Shown: positions 48,200 to 59,352 of the stretch, piece after piece
Layout: each line of letters begins with the position of its first letter
Position numbering within the stretch: position 1 is the stretch's first letter
Source of the DNA: Arenimonas soli
GTDB lineage: Bacteria; Pseudomonadota; Gammaproteobacteria; Xanthomonadales; Xanthomonadaceae
Direction: 5' to 3'
Length of the DNA: 64,000 bases
Assembly: GCF_014643775.1 (NCBI RefSeq)
Contig: NZ_BMKC01000004.1
Span: forward strand, 120,002-184,001
The notes under the pieces: generated by a model
What the model saw: only the letters and a program-made list of their open reading frames with translations
The model's database searches: none
What the model was told of the DNA's origin: nothing
Program-made: the position numbers and the translations under genes

Positions 48200-48670
48200 T
48201 CAGATCTCGGCGGCGAGCTCGTCGAGCAGCGCCTTGTGGGCGTTGCCGTCGATCTCCTTGCGGATCAGCTTCTCGGCACCGGCGACCGCGAGCGCGGAAA
48301 CCTGGCGACGCAGGTCTTCCTTGGCGCGGTTGGCGGCCGAGTCGATTTCCGACAGGGCGAGCGCCTTCTGGCGACCGGCCTCGGCGATGGCTTCGACCTT
48401 GGCGGCATCGATGATCTGGTTCGCGCGGCCGTGGGCCTGCTCGATGATCTCGTTGGCCTTGGTACGGGCTTCGCGCAGGGCCTCGGCGACCTTCTCTTCC
48501 GCCTGGGCCAGGTCCTTCTTGCTGCGGTCGGCCGCGGCCAGGCCTTCGGCGATCTTCTGCTGGCGCTCTTCGATGGCGCCCATCATCGGCGGCCAGACGA
48601 ACTTGTACGAGAACCAGATCAGGATCGCGAACGCGAGGGCCTGTCCGATAAAGGTGGCGTTGATTTCCAT
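48200..48670 (-). CDS. atpF: F1Fo ATP synthase subunit b
   Basis: A 156-residue peripheral-stalk subunit, the same length as in E. coli. One N-terminal membrane helix (about 5-27, [18 protein letters not shown]...) is followed by a long charged coiled coil rich in Ala, Glu, Lys and Arg. The ATG at 48670 gives the normal N terminus; 14 extra in-frame codons upstream lie inside a stem-loop and are rejected. A 76-base gap with a strong hairpin separates it from atpE. Confidence 0.96.
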   Translation of the reverse strand: MEINATFIGQALAFAILIWFSYKFVWPPMMGAIEERQQKIAEGLAAADRSKKDLAQAEEKVAEALREARTKANEIIEQAHGRANQIIDAAKVEAIAEAGRQKALALSEIDSAANRAKEDLRRQVSALAVAGAEKLIRKEIDGNAHKALLDELAAEI

Positions 48671-48697
48671 TGCGACTACTCCGCGATGACGAGGCAA

Positions 48698-48729
48698 GTG
48701 ACGCCGCGGCACATGGCCGGCGGCGTCAC
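48698..48729 (-). promoter_or_regulatory. Stem-loop between atpE and atpF
   Basis: GTGACGCCG (48698-48706) pairs perfectly with CGGCGTCAC (48721-48729) around a 14-base GC-rich loop. No T-run follows, so it is not a normal terminator. It lies 18 bases after the atpE stop and could stabilise the abundant atpE message after cleavage or cut transcription to the lower-dose downstream subunits. Confidence 0.55.
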
Positions 48730-48746
48730 CATGGCGACCCGACTGA

Positions 48747-50337
<1,591 letters not shown>

Positions 50338-50363
50338 TCAGTAGCGTTCCCTGAAGCCGCAAA

Positions 50364-50393
50364 AGTATAGCAGCCGCCCTTTGGAGGGGACAA
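50364..50393 (-). promoter_or_regulatory. Sigma-70 promoter of the atp operon
   Basis: On the minus strand TTGTCC (50393-50388), an 18-base spacer and TATACT (50369-50364) make a good promoter. The start is expected near 50357, before atpI and the eight structural genes. Confidence 0.7.
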
Positions 50394-50489
50394 GTCGCAA
50401 ACGACCCGCCCGCCCGGGGGCGGGGGCTCGTGTTTTGCGATGGCCGGGGCGCTTCAGCCCGGCCGTCCGGCCGGGCCTTCCGGGGCCAT

Positions 50490-53400
50490 CTAGGGCACAG
50501 CGCAGCCCTGGGTGGTGCCCGGGCCGCCCAGGGGCTGGACCAGGTCGTTTCCGGTCCAGGTGCCCGGCACGCCGCCGCCGTAGATGGCGTCGAGCTGCAT
50601 CTGCACCAGGCCGGTGGCGTCGAAGCGACGGCGCAGGGTGCCGATATCGGTGCGCGCCGGCGCGCCGTTGCGTTCGCACAGGGGGCAGAAACCGGCGAGC
50701 TGCTCCAGCGGCATGGTCGCGTCCGCGCCCAGGAAGCTCGGCGCTTCGGAAGTAAGGAAGCGCGGCACGCCGCGGCCGTCGTACACGAAGGCGGCGTAGA
50801 ATTCGTAGTCCGGGAACATCTGCACGCTGTAGCCGGTGCCGGCCCGCGCCGGATCGAACCAGTGCGAACTGGCATCGAGCTCATTGCCCGCCAGCGTCGG
50901 GCAACCCTGGCCCAGCGGCTGGAACGCCTCGGAGCCGGTTTCCCCGTCCAGGCGATAGCTGAAGATGAGTCCGCCCTCGGTCAGGGTCGCGCTGGCGTGG
51001 CCGACCACGGTGAGCTCGTTGCTGCTGCCGTTCCAGGCCGCGCGATACAGCGGCGACCGCCACTGCCCCGTGGTGCCCGGCCCGGTGCCCTGCAGGTAGT
51101 ACCAGGTCGGCGTGCCGTCCTGGAAATAGGTGTACCAGAGCCCGGCGACCGAGCTGCCGGCCGGATACAGGAACAGGCCGTGCCCGGACCGGTCCGGGTT
51201 GAAGAAGCTGCCCCGCGGCATCTCCGCCGCCTGCGCCTGGTGGGTTGCCGACACGTCGACCTGGCGCGTTTCCCCGGACGTATTGACCAGGGTCACGTAC
51301 CAGCGGCCGGGGGCAAGGTCGGCTTCGCCCAGGTTGATCGTGTCGAAGGCGACGCCGGGGAAGACATGCCGCGCCTGACCGCGGGCGGGCGCCGGGGCGA
51401 TGAGGGCACTGCCGTTGTCCGGCGCGGCCTGCGCCAGGTAAACGTCCACGGGCCCGCCCTGGATCGACAGCTGCAGGCTGCTGACGCCTTGCGGCAGGTC
51501 GATGAACAGCTGTTCGTCGGCCATGCCCGCACCGATCGCCCGGGAACTGGCGCGGCCATCGAGCAGGACCAGGCCGGGGCCCGGTTGGTCCTGCGTACGG
51601 TCAATGCGCACCGGGAAGTAAGCCAGGGCGCCCGTGCCGCGGTCTTCCAGGGCCACCAGGCCGATCGTGGCCTGCCCTTCGACCATGCCCGGAAGGTTCC
51701 ACGAAACCCGCGACGCGAACGCCTCGCCGGCCGGCACCACGCCGGGGCCGGTCGCGACGAAACCATCGTCCTGGGCAAAGGGCCGGGCCTGGATGACGGT
51801 CGCGCGGTGCAGCACGGCCTCCACCGGCGCCGCGCCGCGGTTGTGCACCAGCACCCAGGCACCCACGTCGTCGTTGAGCTCAACGCGAACCCCCTGTTCG
51901 CAGCGTTCCAGCGAATCACCCATCGCCGCGGTGCAGCGGGTTTCCTCCGGGTCGGGGCGGCCGTTGCCGTTGTCGTCCAGGCCCATGTAGACGTCGACGT
52001 CCGCGCCCTGCAGGCCCTGCACCTGGGCGAAGTCGCGATGGTCCCGGAAGAACGGATCGCCGGAACCCGGGAAGGACGGGTAGGAAATCAGGTAGTTGAA
52101 CGCCTGGGTGCCCTGCCCGTCCCACGGGGTTTCCGGGGTCGGGTCGGCTTCCAGCGCAACCAGCTCGCCCATGGCCGCCACGAAACCGCGGCCTTCGATG
52201 CGAAGGTTCGGCCAGGCGCGCAGCCCCGCCAGGGGCACGTCGATGAAGCCGGTGCCGGTTTCGGAATCAACCTGCACGTCCAGCGCGGGCCGCACCAGCA
52301 CCTGCACCAGGCCTTCGCTGCAGCGACCGCCCGCCTCGCACAGGCGATAGGCCAGCATGTCTTCGACGAAAGCGTTCGCCGGCGGCGTGTAGACCAGGCT
52401 GTCGTCGGCCACGGTACCCGAGGTGCCGTTGGTATCGACCTGCACGCTGCCATGGACGGGCTGTTCCACGATCGCCAGGCTGCCGCCCTGCAGCGCCGCG
52501 GCGGCGAAGACGTCGTTGGCCAGTACTTCGATGGTGGTCGCCGCGGCATTCTCGAGCAGCACCACGCGGTCATCGCGGGCCACCAGGGGCGAGGTCTGCG
52601 CGCTGCCGTCGTCGTCGAGCAGGGTCACCAGCGCGGCGTCGGCCGACGGCGTGGCGCCGACCACGTTGCCCAGGCGAAGCAGTAGGGTTTCATCGGCTTC
52701 GTCCAGGGTGTCGCCATTAACCAGCAGCGGCACCTGCACTTCAAGCTGGCCGGCCGGTATTTCCAGGCCGGACAGTCCGGCTGCGTCGAAGTCGACGCCG
52801 GCGGTGGCGGTCACGCCCTGGGCCAGCAGCGAGAACCCGACGTCCTGGTCGGCGGCGGCGTCCAGGAAAACCCGCACGTTCGCCGGCTGCAGCCCGAGGT
52901 TGCCTTCGACCACCGACAGCGATTCGACCGACAGCAGCGGGCGCGCCGGTTCGCTGGCCGAATCATCGTCGAGGATCGTCACCCAGACGATGGAGTCGTC
53001 CACCCGTGCGCCGGTCAGCCCACCCAGGGCGACGTAGAAGGACTCGTCGCCCTCGTCGATGGAATCGCCGATCACCGTCACGCTGAACTGCATCGAGGTG
53101 GCGCCGGCCGGGATCTCCAGGCCCTGAAAGCTCGCGTAGACGAAATCCTGGGACGCCGACGCGGAGCTCGACCCGGTTTCCGCGTCGAAGCGCACCGGCT
53201 GGTTGGAGGGGTGCGACAGCGTGGCGGTAAGCACCGCCTCGCGGATGCCGTCGTCGCCTTCTTCGATCGAGAAGTCCGGGATCGAAAGCGTGGGCACCGG
53301 GTCGTCGCTCAGGATCGTGGCCACGCCCTGGCCCTTGGCGATGCCGGCACCCGAGGCCGACAGGATGTTGAGCGCGAATACTTCGTCCGGCTCGACCAGG

Positions 53401-54884
53401 GTGTCGCCGCGCACGCCGACATCGAGTGGGACGGCAGTCTGCCCCGCAGGGATCAGGATGCTGAAGCTGCGCGGCACGTAATCGGTATGGGTCGCCGATG
53501 CCGAGGCCGTGGCCAGGGACACCGACACCGGGCCGGCGGCCGCGGCACTGAGCTGCAGCGTGAAGCGGGCGGTGCGTTGGCCGCTGTTGCCTTCGGTCAC
53601 CAGGATGTCGTCCAGGCTCAGGGTCGGCAGGGCGCCGGCCGTGGCCTCGGGCATCAGCCCGGCCACCAGGGCCGCGGTTTCGGCGATGCCGCGGCCGTTG
53701 TCGGCTTCGTCGGCGATGCCGCAGGGCTGGCCCAGGCAGTCGCTCAGGTCCGGCGTGGAAAACAGGCCGAGGCGATTCTGCGGGCCGGTGCTGTAGGCCA
53801 TGATGGTTGCGAAGCCGGTGTTGTCCGGCAGCGTCTGGCGGTAACCTCGCGAATATTCGAAGGCGCCGTAGTCGCCGGCGGCGGTGTCGAAGTCGTGGTG
53901 GGCGCCCTGGTTGTGGCCCAGTTCGTGCGAGAAGGTCCACTCGCCGCAGCCGTCGGTGCCAAAGCCCTTGTCGGCGGTGACGCTGAAACCGTAACGCAGT
54001 ACGAACGGGTTGCCGTGGTAGCCGCCCAGCCAGCCCACGCCGCAGCTGGTCTGGTTGACGCGGTCGAAGTTGCGCATCAGCTTGACCAGGTCGGCGCCGT
54101 ACTGCACCCGCACCCGGTCGATTTCCTCCTTGATCGCCAGGCTCGAGTCGTTGGTGATGGCGTAGAGCGCATCGCTGTTGTCGGCATCCGCCGGGAAATC
54201 GACGAGATGGGTGGCGACCACGCGGATCTCCAGGTCCATGCCGGTGTCGACATAGGCCTGGTTGGTGATCGACTCGAGGTAGGCAATACGCGTCTGAACC
54301 GCCACGACGCTGCCCCAGACCTCCACCAGCGACGCCTGGTAGGCCACCAGCACGTCCAGCCGCGGCGTGCCTTCGGCCTTCGTGGCTTCCTGGCGCTTGC
54401 GCAGGTCGCGCTCGGCCGGGGTCGGCTCCGGCGGCAGCAGCACGTCGGGACCGGTCGGCCGCGCGATTTCCTCGTCCTCGAGGATGCGCGAGGTGCCGTG
54501 GCGGGTTTCGAGCCGGAGCGCGGGACCCTTGGCCTGCGGGATCCAGCCGAACGCATGCCCGTCCTTCACGACCAGGGTGGCCGTCTGTTCGCCGGCGCCG
54601 GTCTGCACGGCGGCGGTCCACACCAGCGTGCCGTCGTCGCGATGCCGCACCTGCCGGACCGTCGCCGGGACGGCCCGGTCCGCGCTGCCCGGCAGCCAGA
54701 CGACATCACCCTGCCTGGCGGCAGCCAACTGGGCCTGGTCCACGTGAACAGGGGTGCCGGCGGCGGCGCCCGGAGCGGCCGTCTTTTCAATCGCGGGCTG
54801 GATGGGGCCCTGTTCGAAAACCACGGCCGCGGCAGCCAGCGGCGACGTGGCGATCAGGGCAAGGCACAAAAGGGCGAGGCGCAC
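50490..54884 (-). CDS. Secreted metzincin protease with Calx-beta domains (paralogue 1)
   Basis: A 1464-residue exported protease, last of three tandem paralogues. GTG start (54884) with GGAGAT before it, then a signal peptide (1-20), a propeptide (to about 155) and a reprolysin-like domain with the full zinc motif HELGHNQGAHHD at 320-331 and the Met-turn IMAY near 361. Three Calx-beta domains (about 420-525, 533-640 and 650-765), a cadherin-like/Big-type domain (near 771-865), a beta-rich part with an Asp/Asn-rich GLDDNGNGRPDPEE Ca2+-type loop, a pre-peptidase C-terminal-like domain (near 1110-1215) and a C-terminal domain starting GSFFNPDRSGHG (from 1225) follow. Calx-beta domains bind Ca2+. 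It lies 43 bases after paralogue 2 and may share its message. Confidence 0.88.
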   Translation of the reverse strand: MRLALLCLALIATSPLAAAAVVFEQGPIQPAIEKTAAPGAAAGTPVHVDQAQLAAARQGDVVWLPGSADRAVPATVRQVRHRDDGTLVWTAAVQTGAGEQTATLVVKDGHAFGWIPQAKGPALRLETRHGTSRILEDEEIARPTGPDVLLPPEPTPAERDLRKRQEATKAEGTPRLDVLVAYQASLVEVWGSVVAVQTRIAYLESITNQAYVDTGMDLEIRVVATHLVDFPADADNSDALYAITNDSSLAIKEEIDRVRVQYGADLVKLMRNFDRVNQTSCGVGWLGGYHGNPFVLRYGFSVTADKGFGTDGCGEWTFSHELGHNQGAHHDFDTAAGDYGAFEYSRGYRQTLPDNTGFATIMAYSTGPQNRLGLFSTPDLSDCLGQPCGIADEADNGRGIAETAALVAGLMPEATAGALPTLSLDDILVTEGNSGQRTARFTLQLSAAAAGPVSVSLATASASATHTDYVPRSFSILIPAGQTAVPLDVGVRGDTLVEPDEVFALNILSASGAGIAKGQGVATILSDDPVPTLSIPDFSIEEGDDGIREAVLTATLSHPSNQPVRFDAETGSSSASASQDFVYASFQGLEIPAGATSMQFSVTVIGDSIDEGDESFYVALGGLTGARVDDSIVWVTILDDDSASEPARPLLSVESLSVVEGNLGLQPANVRVFLDAAADQDVGFSLLAQGVTATAGVDFDAAGLSGLEIPAGQLEVQVPLLVNGDTLDEADETLLLRLGNVVGATPSADAALVTLLDDDGSAQTSPLVARDDRVVLLENAAATTIEVLANDVFAAAALQGGSLAIVEQPVHGSVQVDTNGTSGTVADDSLVYTPPANAFVEDMLAYRLCEAGGRCSEGLVQVLVRPALDVQVDSETGTGFIDVPLAGLRAWPNLRIEGRGFVAAMGELVALEADPTPETPWDGQGTQAFNYLISYPSFPGSGDPFFRDHRDFAQVQGLQGADVDVYMGLDDNGNGRPDPEETRCTAAMGDSLERCEQGVRVELNDDVGAWVLVHNRGAAPVEAVLHRATVIQARPFAQDDGFVATGPGVVPAGEAFASRVSWNLPGMVEGQATIGLVALEDRGTGALAYFPVRIDRTQDQPGPGLVLLDGRASSRAIGAGMADEQLFIDLPQGVSSLQLSIQGGPVDVYLAQAAPDNGSALIAPAPARGQARHVFPGVAFDTINLGEADLAPGRWYVTLVNTSGETRQVDVSATHQAQAAEMPRGSFFNPDRSGHGLFLYPAGSSVAGLWYTYFQDGTPTWYYLQGTGPGTTGQWRSPLYRAAWNGSSNELTVVGHASATLTEGGLIFSYRLDGETGSEAFQPLGQGCPTLAGNELDASSHWFDPARAGTGYSVQMFPDYEFYAAFVYDGRGVPRFLTSEAPSFLGADATMPLEQLAGFCPLCERNGAPARTDIGTLRRRFDATGLVQMQLDAIYGGGVPGTWTGNDLVQPLGGPGTTQGCAVP

Positions 54885-54927
54885 GGTCCCATCTCCATCC
54901 GGATTCAGACCCCCCTTTTACCAAGCG

Positions 54928-57900
54928 TCAGGGCACGGCGCACCCTTGCGTCGTGCCCGGCCCACCCAGCGGCTGCACGGCGTCGTCGCCCGTCCATGCC
55001 CCCGGCACGCCACCGGTATAGATGGCGTCGAGCTCCATCTGCACCAGGCCGCCGGCGTCGAAACGCCGGCGCAGCGTGCCGATGTCGGCCCGCGTGGGCG
55101 CGCCGCCGCGGGTGCACAACGGACAGAAGCCCGTGAGCTGTTCCAGCGCCATCGTCGCGTCCGCGCCGAGGAAGGTCGGGGCTTCGGACGTGAGGAAGCG
55201 CGGCACGCCCTGGCCGTCGTAAACAAACGCGGCAAAAAATTCGTAGTCCGGGAACAGCTGCACGCTGTAGCCCGTGCCCGCCCGCGCCGGGTCGAACCAG
55301 TGCGAACTGGCGTCAAGCGGCTGGCCTGCGAGGCTGGGGCAACCGCGGCCCAGGGCGGTCAACAGTTCGGAGCCGGTTTCTCCGTCGAGTTCGTAGGTGA
55401 ACTGCAACGCGTCTGCGCCCATCGGCGTAACCGACACCTGGCCGACGCGCGTGAGCCGGCGGCTTGAACCATTCCACGCAGCACGATGCAGGCCAGCCAG
55501 CCATATCCCGCTTTCACCCGGCGCCTCACCCTGCAGGTAGTACCAGGTAGGCGTCCGGTCCTGCAGGTAGGTGTACCAGAGTCCCGCCCATTGATTCCCC
55601 GCGGGATACAGGAACAGCCCATGGCCCGACCGATCGGGATTGAAGTAGCTGCCCGGAAGCGCGGCCGGCGTGCTTGCTTCGATGCGGGTGGCGAGCGTGA
55701 CGGTCTGGCTGGCCTGCCCGCGGTTGACCACGGTGGCATACCAGCGACCTGGCGTCAGCGCGTTACCTTCGATCACCAGGTCGTTGCTGCCGATGCGACC
55801 CAGCAACGACGCCTGCGCGGAGGACACGGGCGGTGCCGCTGCGATTTCCGGCGACGACGGGGCATCGGCCCGGGCCAGGTGCAGGTCGGCGGGCAGTTCG
55901 CTGCCCAGGCGGATCGTCAGTCTTGTTGCACCGGCGGGAACATCGATGAAGAACCGGTCGTGGCTGGCTCCGGCCTCCAGCGTCTGTTCCAGGCCGACGG
56001 CCGTCGAGAGGGGCCTGGGTCCGGCATCGGGGTCGGTCCATGCGAGCGACCGGGGCGCCGGCGTGAAGGCGGTCCGGTGCAGCCGCACTGGCACCAGGCC
56101 GACCTCTGCCCCGGGCCCCGCCCTGAGCTTTAGCAAGGCAGCGCGGCGCGCACCTGAAGGCAGGCCCGGCACCTGCCAGGCCAGGCGCAAGGGAAAGGCC
56201 GTGCCTGCCGGCAGGCGGCCCGGGCCCGTGGCGCGCAGCTCGACCGTGCTGTCCCAGTCGTCCGCGGCCGTGATCGCGTATGCCTGCACCTCGACGGACC
56301 GGGTGGTCGTGTCGCGCAGATGGGCCATCACCCAGACATCCAGGCGCTGGCCGTCCTGCGCCCAGAGTTCGCAAGTTTCGGTGCCGGCCCCTGTCGCCGA
56401 GGTGCAGTGCAGTTCCGAAGGGTCGGCGCGACCATCGCGGTTGGCATCCAGGCCCAGGTAAAGATCCACGTCGCCGCCGCCCAGTGCGTGGGCGTCGGCC
56501 AGCACGCGCGTGCGGACGAAGGCCTCGCCCATGGGGAATACCCAGGTCCGGGTGCCGGCACCATTGAGGTCCCAGGGATATTCCGGCGTTGGGTCAGGCG
56601 ACAGGACCGCGTCGCCGGACATGGGTGCAACCAGCGCGGTCGTGCTGAACATGGCACCGGGCAACGCCCGCAGGCCTTCGAAGGGCACATCCCGGAAACC
56701 GCTGCCGTCCTGGGTGGAAACATGGATGTCCGGGGCTGGCTGGACCTGGATGTTGACCAATGCCTCCGTGCAGCGACCGCCCGGTTCACAGGCGCGATAG
56801 ACGAAAACGTCCTCGCCGGTGCTGTCCGGGGCTGGCATGTAACGAACCAGGTCGTCGCCCGCCGTGTTCGGCGTACCGCAGGTGTCGATGCTGGCTGATC
56901 CGCGGACAGGTCCGTCCACGACCTGCAGTTGTCCGCCTGCGAGTCGCTCGCGGGTCAGCGCATCGTTGGCCAGGACATCGAGTTCGGCGGGATCGGCGTT
57001 CTCCAGGACGACAAAACGATCGTCGCGGGCGATCATCGGCGGGGCCGGCATCGACCCGTCGTCATTGACGATGCGGCCCTCGGCCACCAGGTCGCCGGCC
57101 CGGGCGCCGGACACGTTCACCAGTTCCACGCGGAAGGTTTCGTCGGCCTCGGGCAGGGTGTCGCCCCGGACGTGGACCGAGACCAACGCAGCCGCCTGTC
57201 CGCGCGGTATCTGCCGACCGGTCTGGTGCAGCCGGATGTAGTCACTGCCCGCCTGCGCCGTGCCATCGTGGGTGATGACCCCGAACACCAAGGGCGCCGG
57301 CGCCGCGGTCGACAGGCTGACCATGAAATCAAGGGATCGCTGGCCATCGTCCCCTTCCGCGATGCTGGCGTCATGGATGCTGATTTCGGGCAACACCACG
57401 CCACCATCGTCGTCGCGGATGCGCGCCAATGCCTGGTTGTCGGCAAGTACGGCGCCTTGCACGTTTCCTACCGACAGGTAGAAAACCTCGTCACCCTCGG
57501 GCACGGTGTCGCCCACCACCGACACGGAGAAATGCAGGCGGTCCTGCCCCGGTTCGATGCGCAACCCGCGCCGGTCCACGGCCAGGTAGTCCAGGCCGGC
57601 GACGGCATTGCCTGGGTGGTTGCCGTAGTCGAAGGTGCGCACGTCGAAGGTGACGGGCGACGTGGCGACCTGGTCCAGGCTTGCGGTGAACGTGGCCGGC
57701 ACCAGTCCGGCATCACCTTCCGCCAGGAAGACGTTGGCGACGGCGAGCCTCGGCAAGGGATCGTCGTTGATGATCGTCGCCAAACCCTGGCCCTTGCCAA
57801 CCCTTGCCCCGGACACGGACACCACGTCGAGGGAAAACACTTCATCGACTTCCCCTTGCACGTCCCCCGATACGGACACATCGAAATGCGCCGAAACCTG

Positions 57901-59352
57901 GCCCGGTGCCAGCACCACGGTACCCGCGCGGAACGTGTAGTCATGTTCGCGCGCACTGCCATGCGAAGTCGCGAGCTCAATACTGACCGGCGAACCGGCA
58001 GCCTGGGACAGGCTGATTGGAAAACGCGCGACCACGGTGCCGCTGTCGCCTTCCAGGACCTCGACATCGCCTATGGACACGGCCGGGCCACTGGCCGCCA
58101 TCGACGGCACGAGCGCTGCCAGGGCCGGCCCCACCTGCCCGAAGCCCCGCGCGTTGTCGGCCTCGGCCGCGTCGCCGCAGGGCGAACCAAAGCAACTGTT
58201 TTGCCGCGGGTTCGAGAAACGCCCCAGCTCCGTCGCCGATGCAAGGGGATAGGCCATGATCGTATAAAAGCCCTCGCCTGTTTCCAGCATCCGCCGGTAT
58301 CCACGCGAATACGGGTAGACCCCATGCGCGCCCTGGCTGGTTTCGATGTCGTGGTGGGCACCCATGTTGTGGCCCAGTTCGTGCGCGAAAACGTAATCCC
58401 CGCAGTCGCCACCGCCGATTCCCAGGTCGACGGAGACCGAATAGGAATACTCCAGCCGGAACGCACTGCCGCTGAAACCACCCATCCAGGCAATGCCGCA
58501 GTTGGTCTGGATGCCCGGATCGTAGTCGCGCAGCATGGCCACCAGGTCCGCGCCATGCTGTTCGCGCAGTCGGTGAACGGCCGCCCGCACCGGGAGGTCC
58601 GATTCAGTGCTCATGTCGACCAGGGCCTGGCCGTTGTCATTGCGCGCAACGTAGTCGACCAGTTGCGCTGCAACCACGCGGATGCGCAGTTCGGCCTGGC
58701 TGTCCGCGTACGCCTGGTTGGTGGCCTCCTCCAGGAAGGCGATGCGTGCGCGCACCGCGTCGGCGGACCCCCAGGACTGCAGCAAGGCCGGTGTGTAGAG
58801 CACGCCTACGTCCACCAGCGGCGTGCCCGTGGACGTCATCGCGTCCTGCTGCTTGCGCAGGGCCACGTCGTCGGCGCCAGGTGGCGGCGGCAGTCGGAAG
58901 TCCGGGCTGTGCTCGCGTCGCGGCGCTGGCCCCTCAACCAGCCAGGCCAGCCCTTGCCGGGTCTGGAGGCGCAGCTGGCTGCCGTCGGCCTGGGGAATGC
59001 GACCGTGCACCAGGTCGTCACCGATTACGAGCAGGGCGGTTCCTTCGCCCCGTGCGGTTGCAACCCGTGCCGTCCACACCTGCAAGCCGTCCTCGCGCGT
59101 TCGTACCTGCGCCCGGTCGGCGATGACGGGCGAACCCGTCACGCCCGGGAGCAACAGGCGGCCCGTGCGGGCGCCGGCCTTGAGTGACGGGAAGTCGACC
59201 TGCACGGGATGCAGTCGCTCGCCTTCAACCACTTCCACGGAACGTGATGGATCCGCCGCGAAGTGGGGTCCGACTTCCATTGCCTGGGCCGCCGCCGGCA
59301 GCCCGGCTATCACCAGGAGCGCAAACGCTGGCCGTTTGCGTCTAGTTGGCAT
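54928..59352 (-). CDS. Secreted metzincin protease with Calx-beta domains (paralogue 2)
   Basis: A 1474-residue member of the tandem trio. Signal peptide at 1-25, propeptide, zinc motif HELGHNMGAHHD from residue 324, Met-turn in TIMAYP, three Calx-beta domains (near 427, 534 and 655), cadherin-like domain (near 779), PPC-like domain (near 1130) and the FNPDRSGHG C-terminal domain (from 1231). The ATG at 59352 lies inside the last codons of paralogue 3, with an 11-nt overlap in another frame and AAGG upstream; the longer open frame to 59826 is a shadow of paralogue 3. Its last 418 bases are almost identical to those of paralogue 3. Active-site residues are intact. The substrate is unknown; extracellular protein degradation is the likely job. 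Confidence 0.88.
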   Translation of the reverse strand: MPTRRKRPAFALLVIAGLPAAAQAMEVGPHFAADPSRSVEVVEGERLHPVQVDFPSLKAGARTGRLLLPGVTGSPVIADRAQVRTREDGLQVWTARVATARGEGTALLVIGDDLVHGRIPQADGSQLRLQTRQGLAWLVEGPAPRREHSPDFRLPPPPGADDVALRKQQDAMTSTGTPLVDVGVLYTPALLQSWGSADAVRARIAFLEEATNQAYADSQAELRIRVVAAQLVDYVARNDNGQALVDMSTESDLPVRAAVHRLREQHGADLVAMLRDYDPGIQTNCGIAWMGGFSGSAFRLEYSYSVSVDLGIGGGDCGDYVFAHELGHNMGAHHDIETSQGAHGVYPYSRGYRRMLETGEGFYTIMAYPLASATELGRFSNPRQNSCFGSPCGDAAEADNARGFGQVGPALAALVPSMAASGPAVSIGDVEVLEGDSGTVVARFPISLSQAAGSPVSIELATSHGSAREHDYTFRAGTVVLAPGQVSAHFDVSVSGDVQGEVDEVFSLDVVSVSGARVGKGQGLATIINDDPLPRLAVANVFLAEGDAGLVPATFTASLDQVATSPVTFDVRTFDYGNHPGNAVAGLDYLAVDRRGLRIEPGQDRLHFSVSVVGDTVPEGDEVFYLSVGNVQGAVLADNQALARIRDDDGGVVLPEISIHDASIAEGDDGQRSLDFMVSLSTAAPAPLVFGVITHDGTAQAGSDYIRLHQTGRQIPRGQAAALVSVHVRGDTLPEADETFRVELVNVSGARAGDLVAEGRIVNDDGSMPAPPMIARDDRFVVLENADPAELDVLANDALTRERLAGGQLQVVDGPVRGSASIDTCGTPNTAGDDLVRYMPAPDSTGEDVFVYRACEPGGRCTEALVNIQVQPAPDIHVSTQDGSGFRDVPFEGLRALPGAMFSTTALVAPMSGDAVLSPDPTPEYPWDLNGAGTRTWVFPMGEAFVRTRVLADAHALGGGDVDLYLGLDANRDGRADPSELHCTSATGAGTETCELWAQDGQRLDVWVMAHLRDTTTRSVEVQAYAITAADDWDSTVELRATGPGRLPAGTAFPLRLAWQVPGLPSGARRAALLKLRAGPGAEVGLVPVRLHRTAFTPAPRSLAWTDPDAGPRPLSTAVGLEQTLEAGASHDRFFIDVPAGATRLTIRLGSELPADLHLARADAPSSPEIAAAPPVSSAQASLLGRIGSNDLVIEGNALTPGRWYATVVNRGQASQTVTLATRIEASTPAALPGSYFNPDRSGHGLFLYPAGNQWAGLWYTYLQDRTPTWYYLQGEAPGESGIWLAGLHRAAWNGSSRRLTRVGQVSVTPMGADALQFTYELDGETGSELLTALGRGCPSLAGQPLDASSHWFDPARAGTGYSVQLFPDYEFFAAFVYDGQGVPRFLTSEAPTFLGADATMALEQLTGFCPLCTRGGAPTRADIGTLRRRFDAGGLVQMELDAIYTGGVPGAWTGDDAVQPLGGPGTTQGCAVP
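54940..55357. repeat. Direct repeat copy A (3' end of protease paralogue 2)
   Basis: This 418-base segment matches 59354-59771 in the same orientation with about eight mismatches by eye and no gap. It codes for the last ~135 residues of the C-terminal domain, up to a few codons before the stop. Beyond its left end (transcription sense: upstream) the paralogues diverge clearly. Confidence 0.92.
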
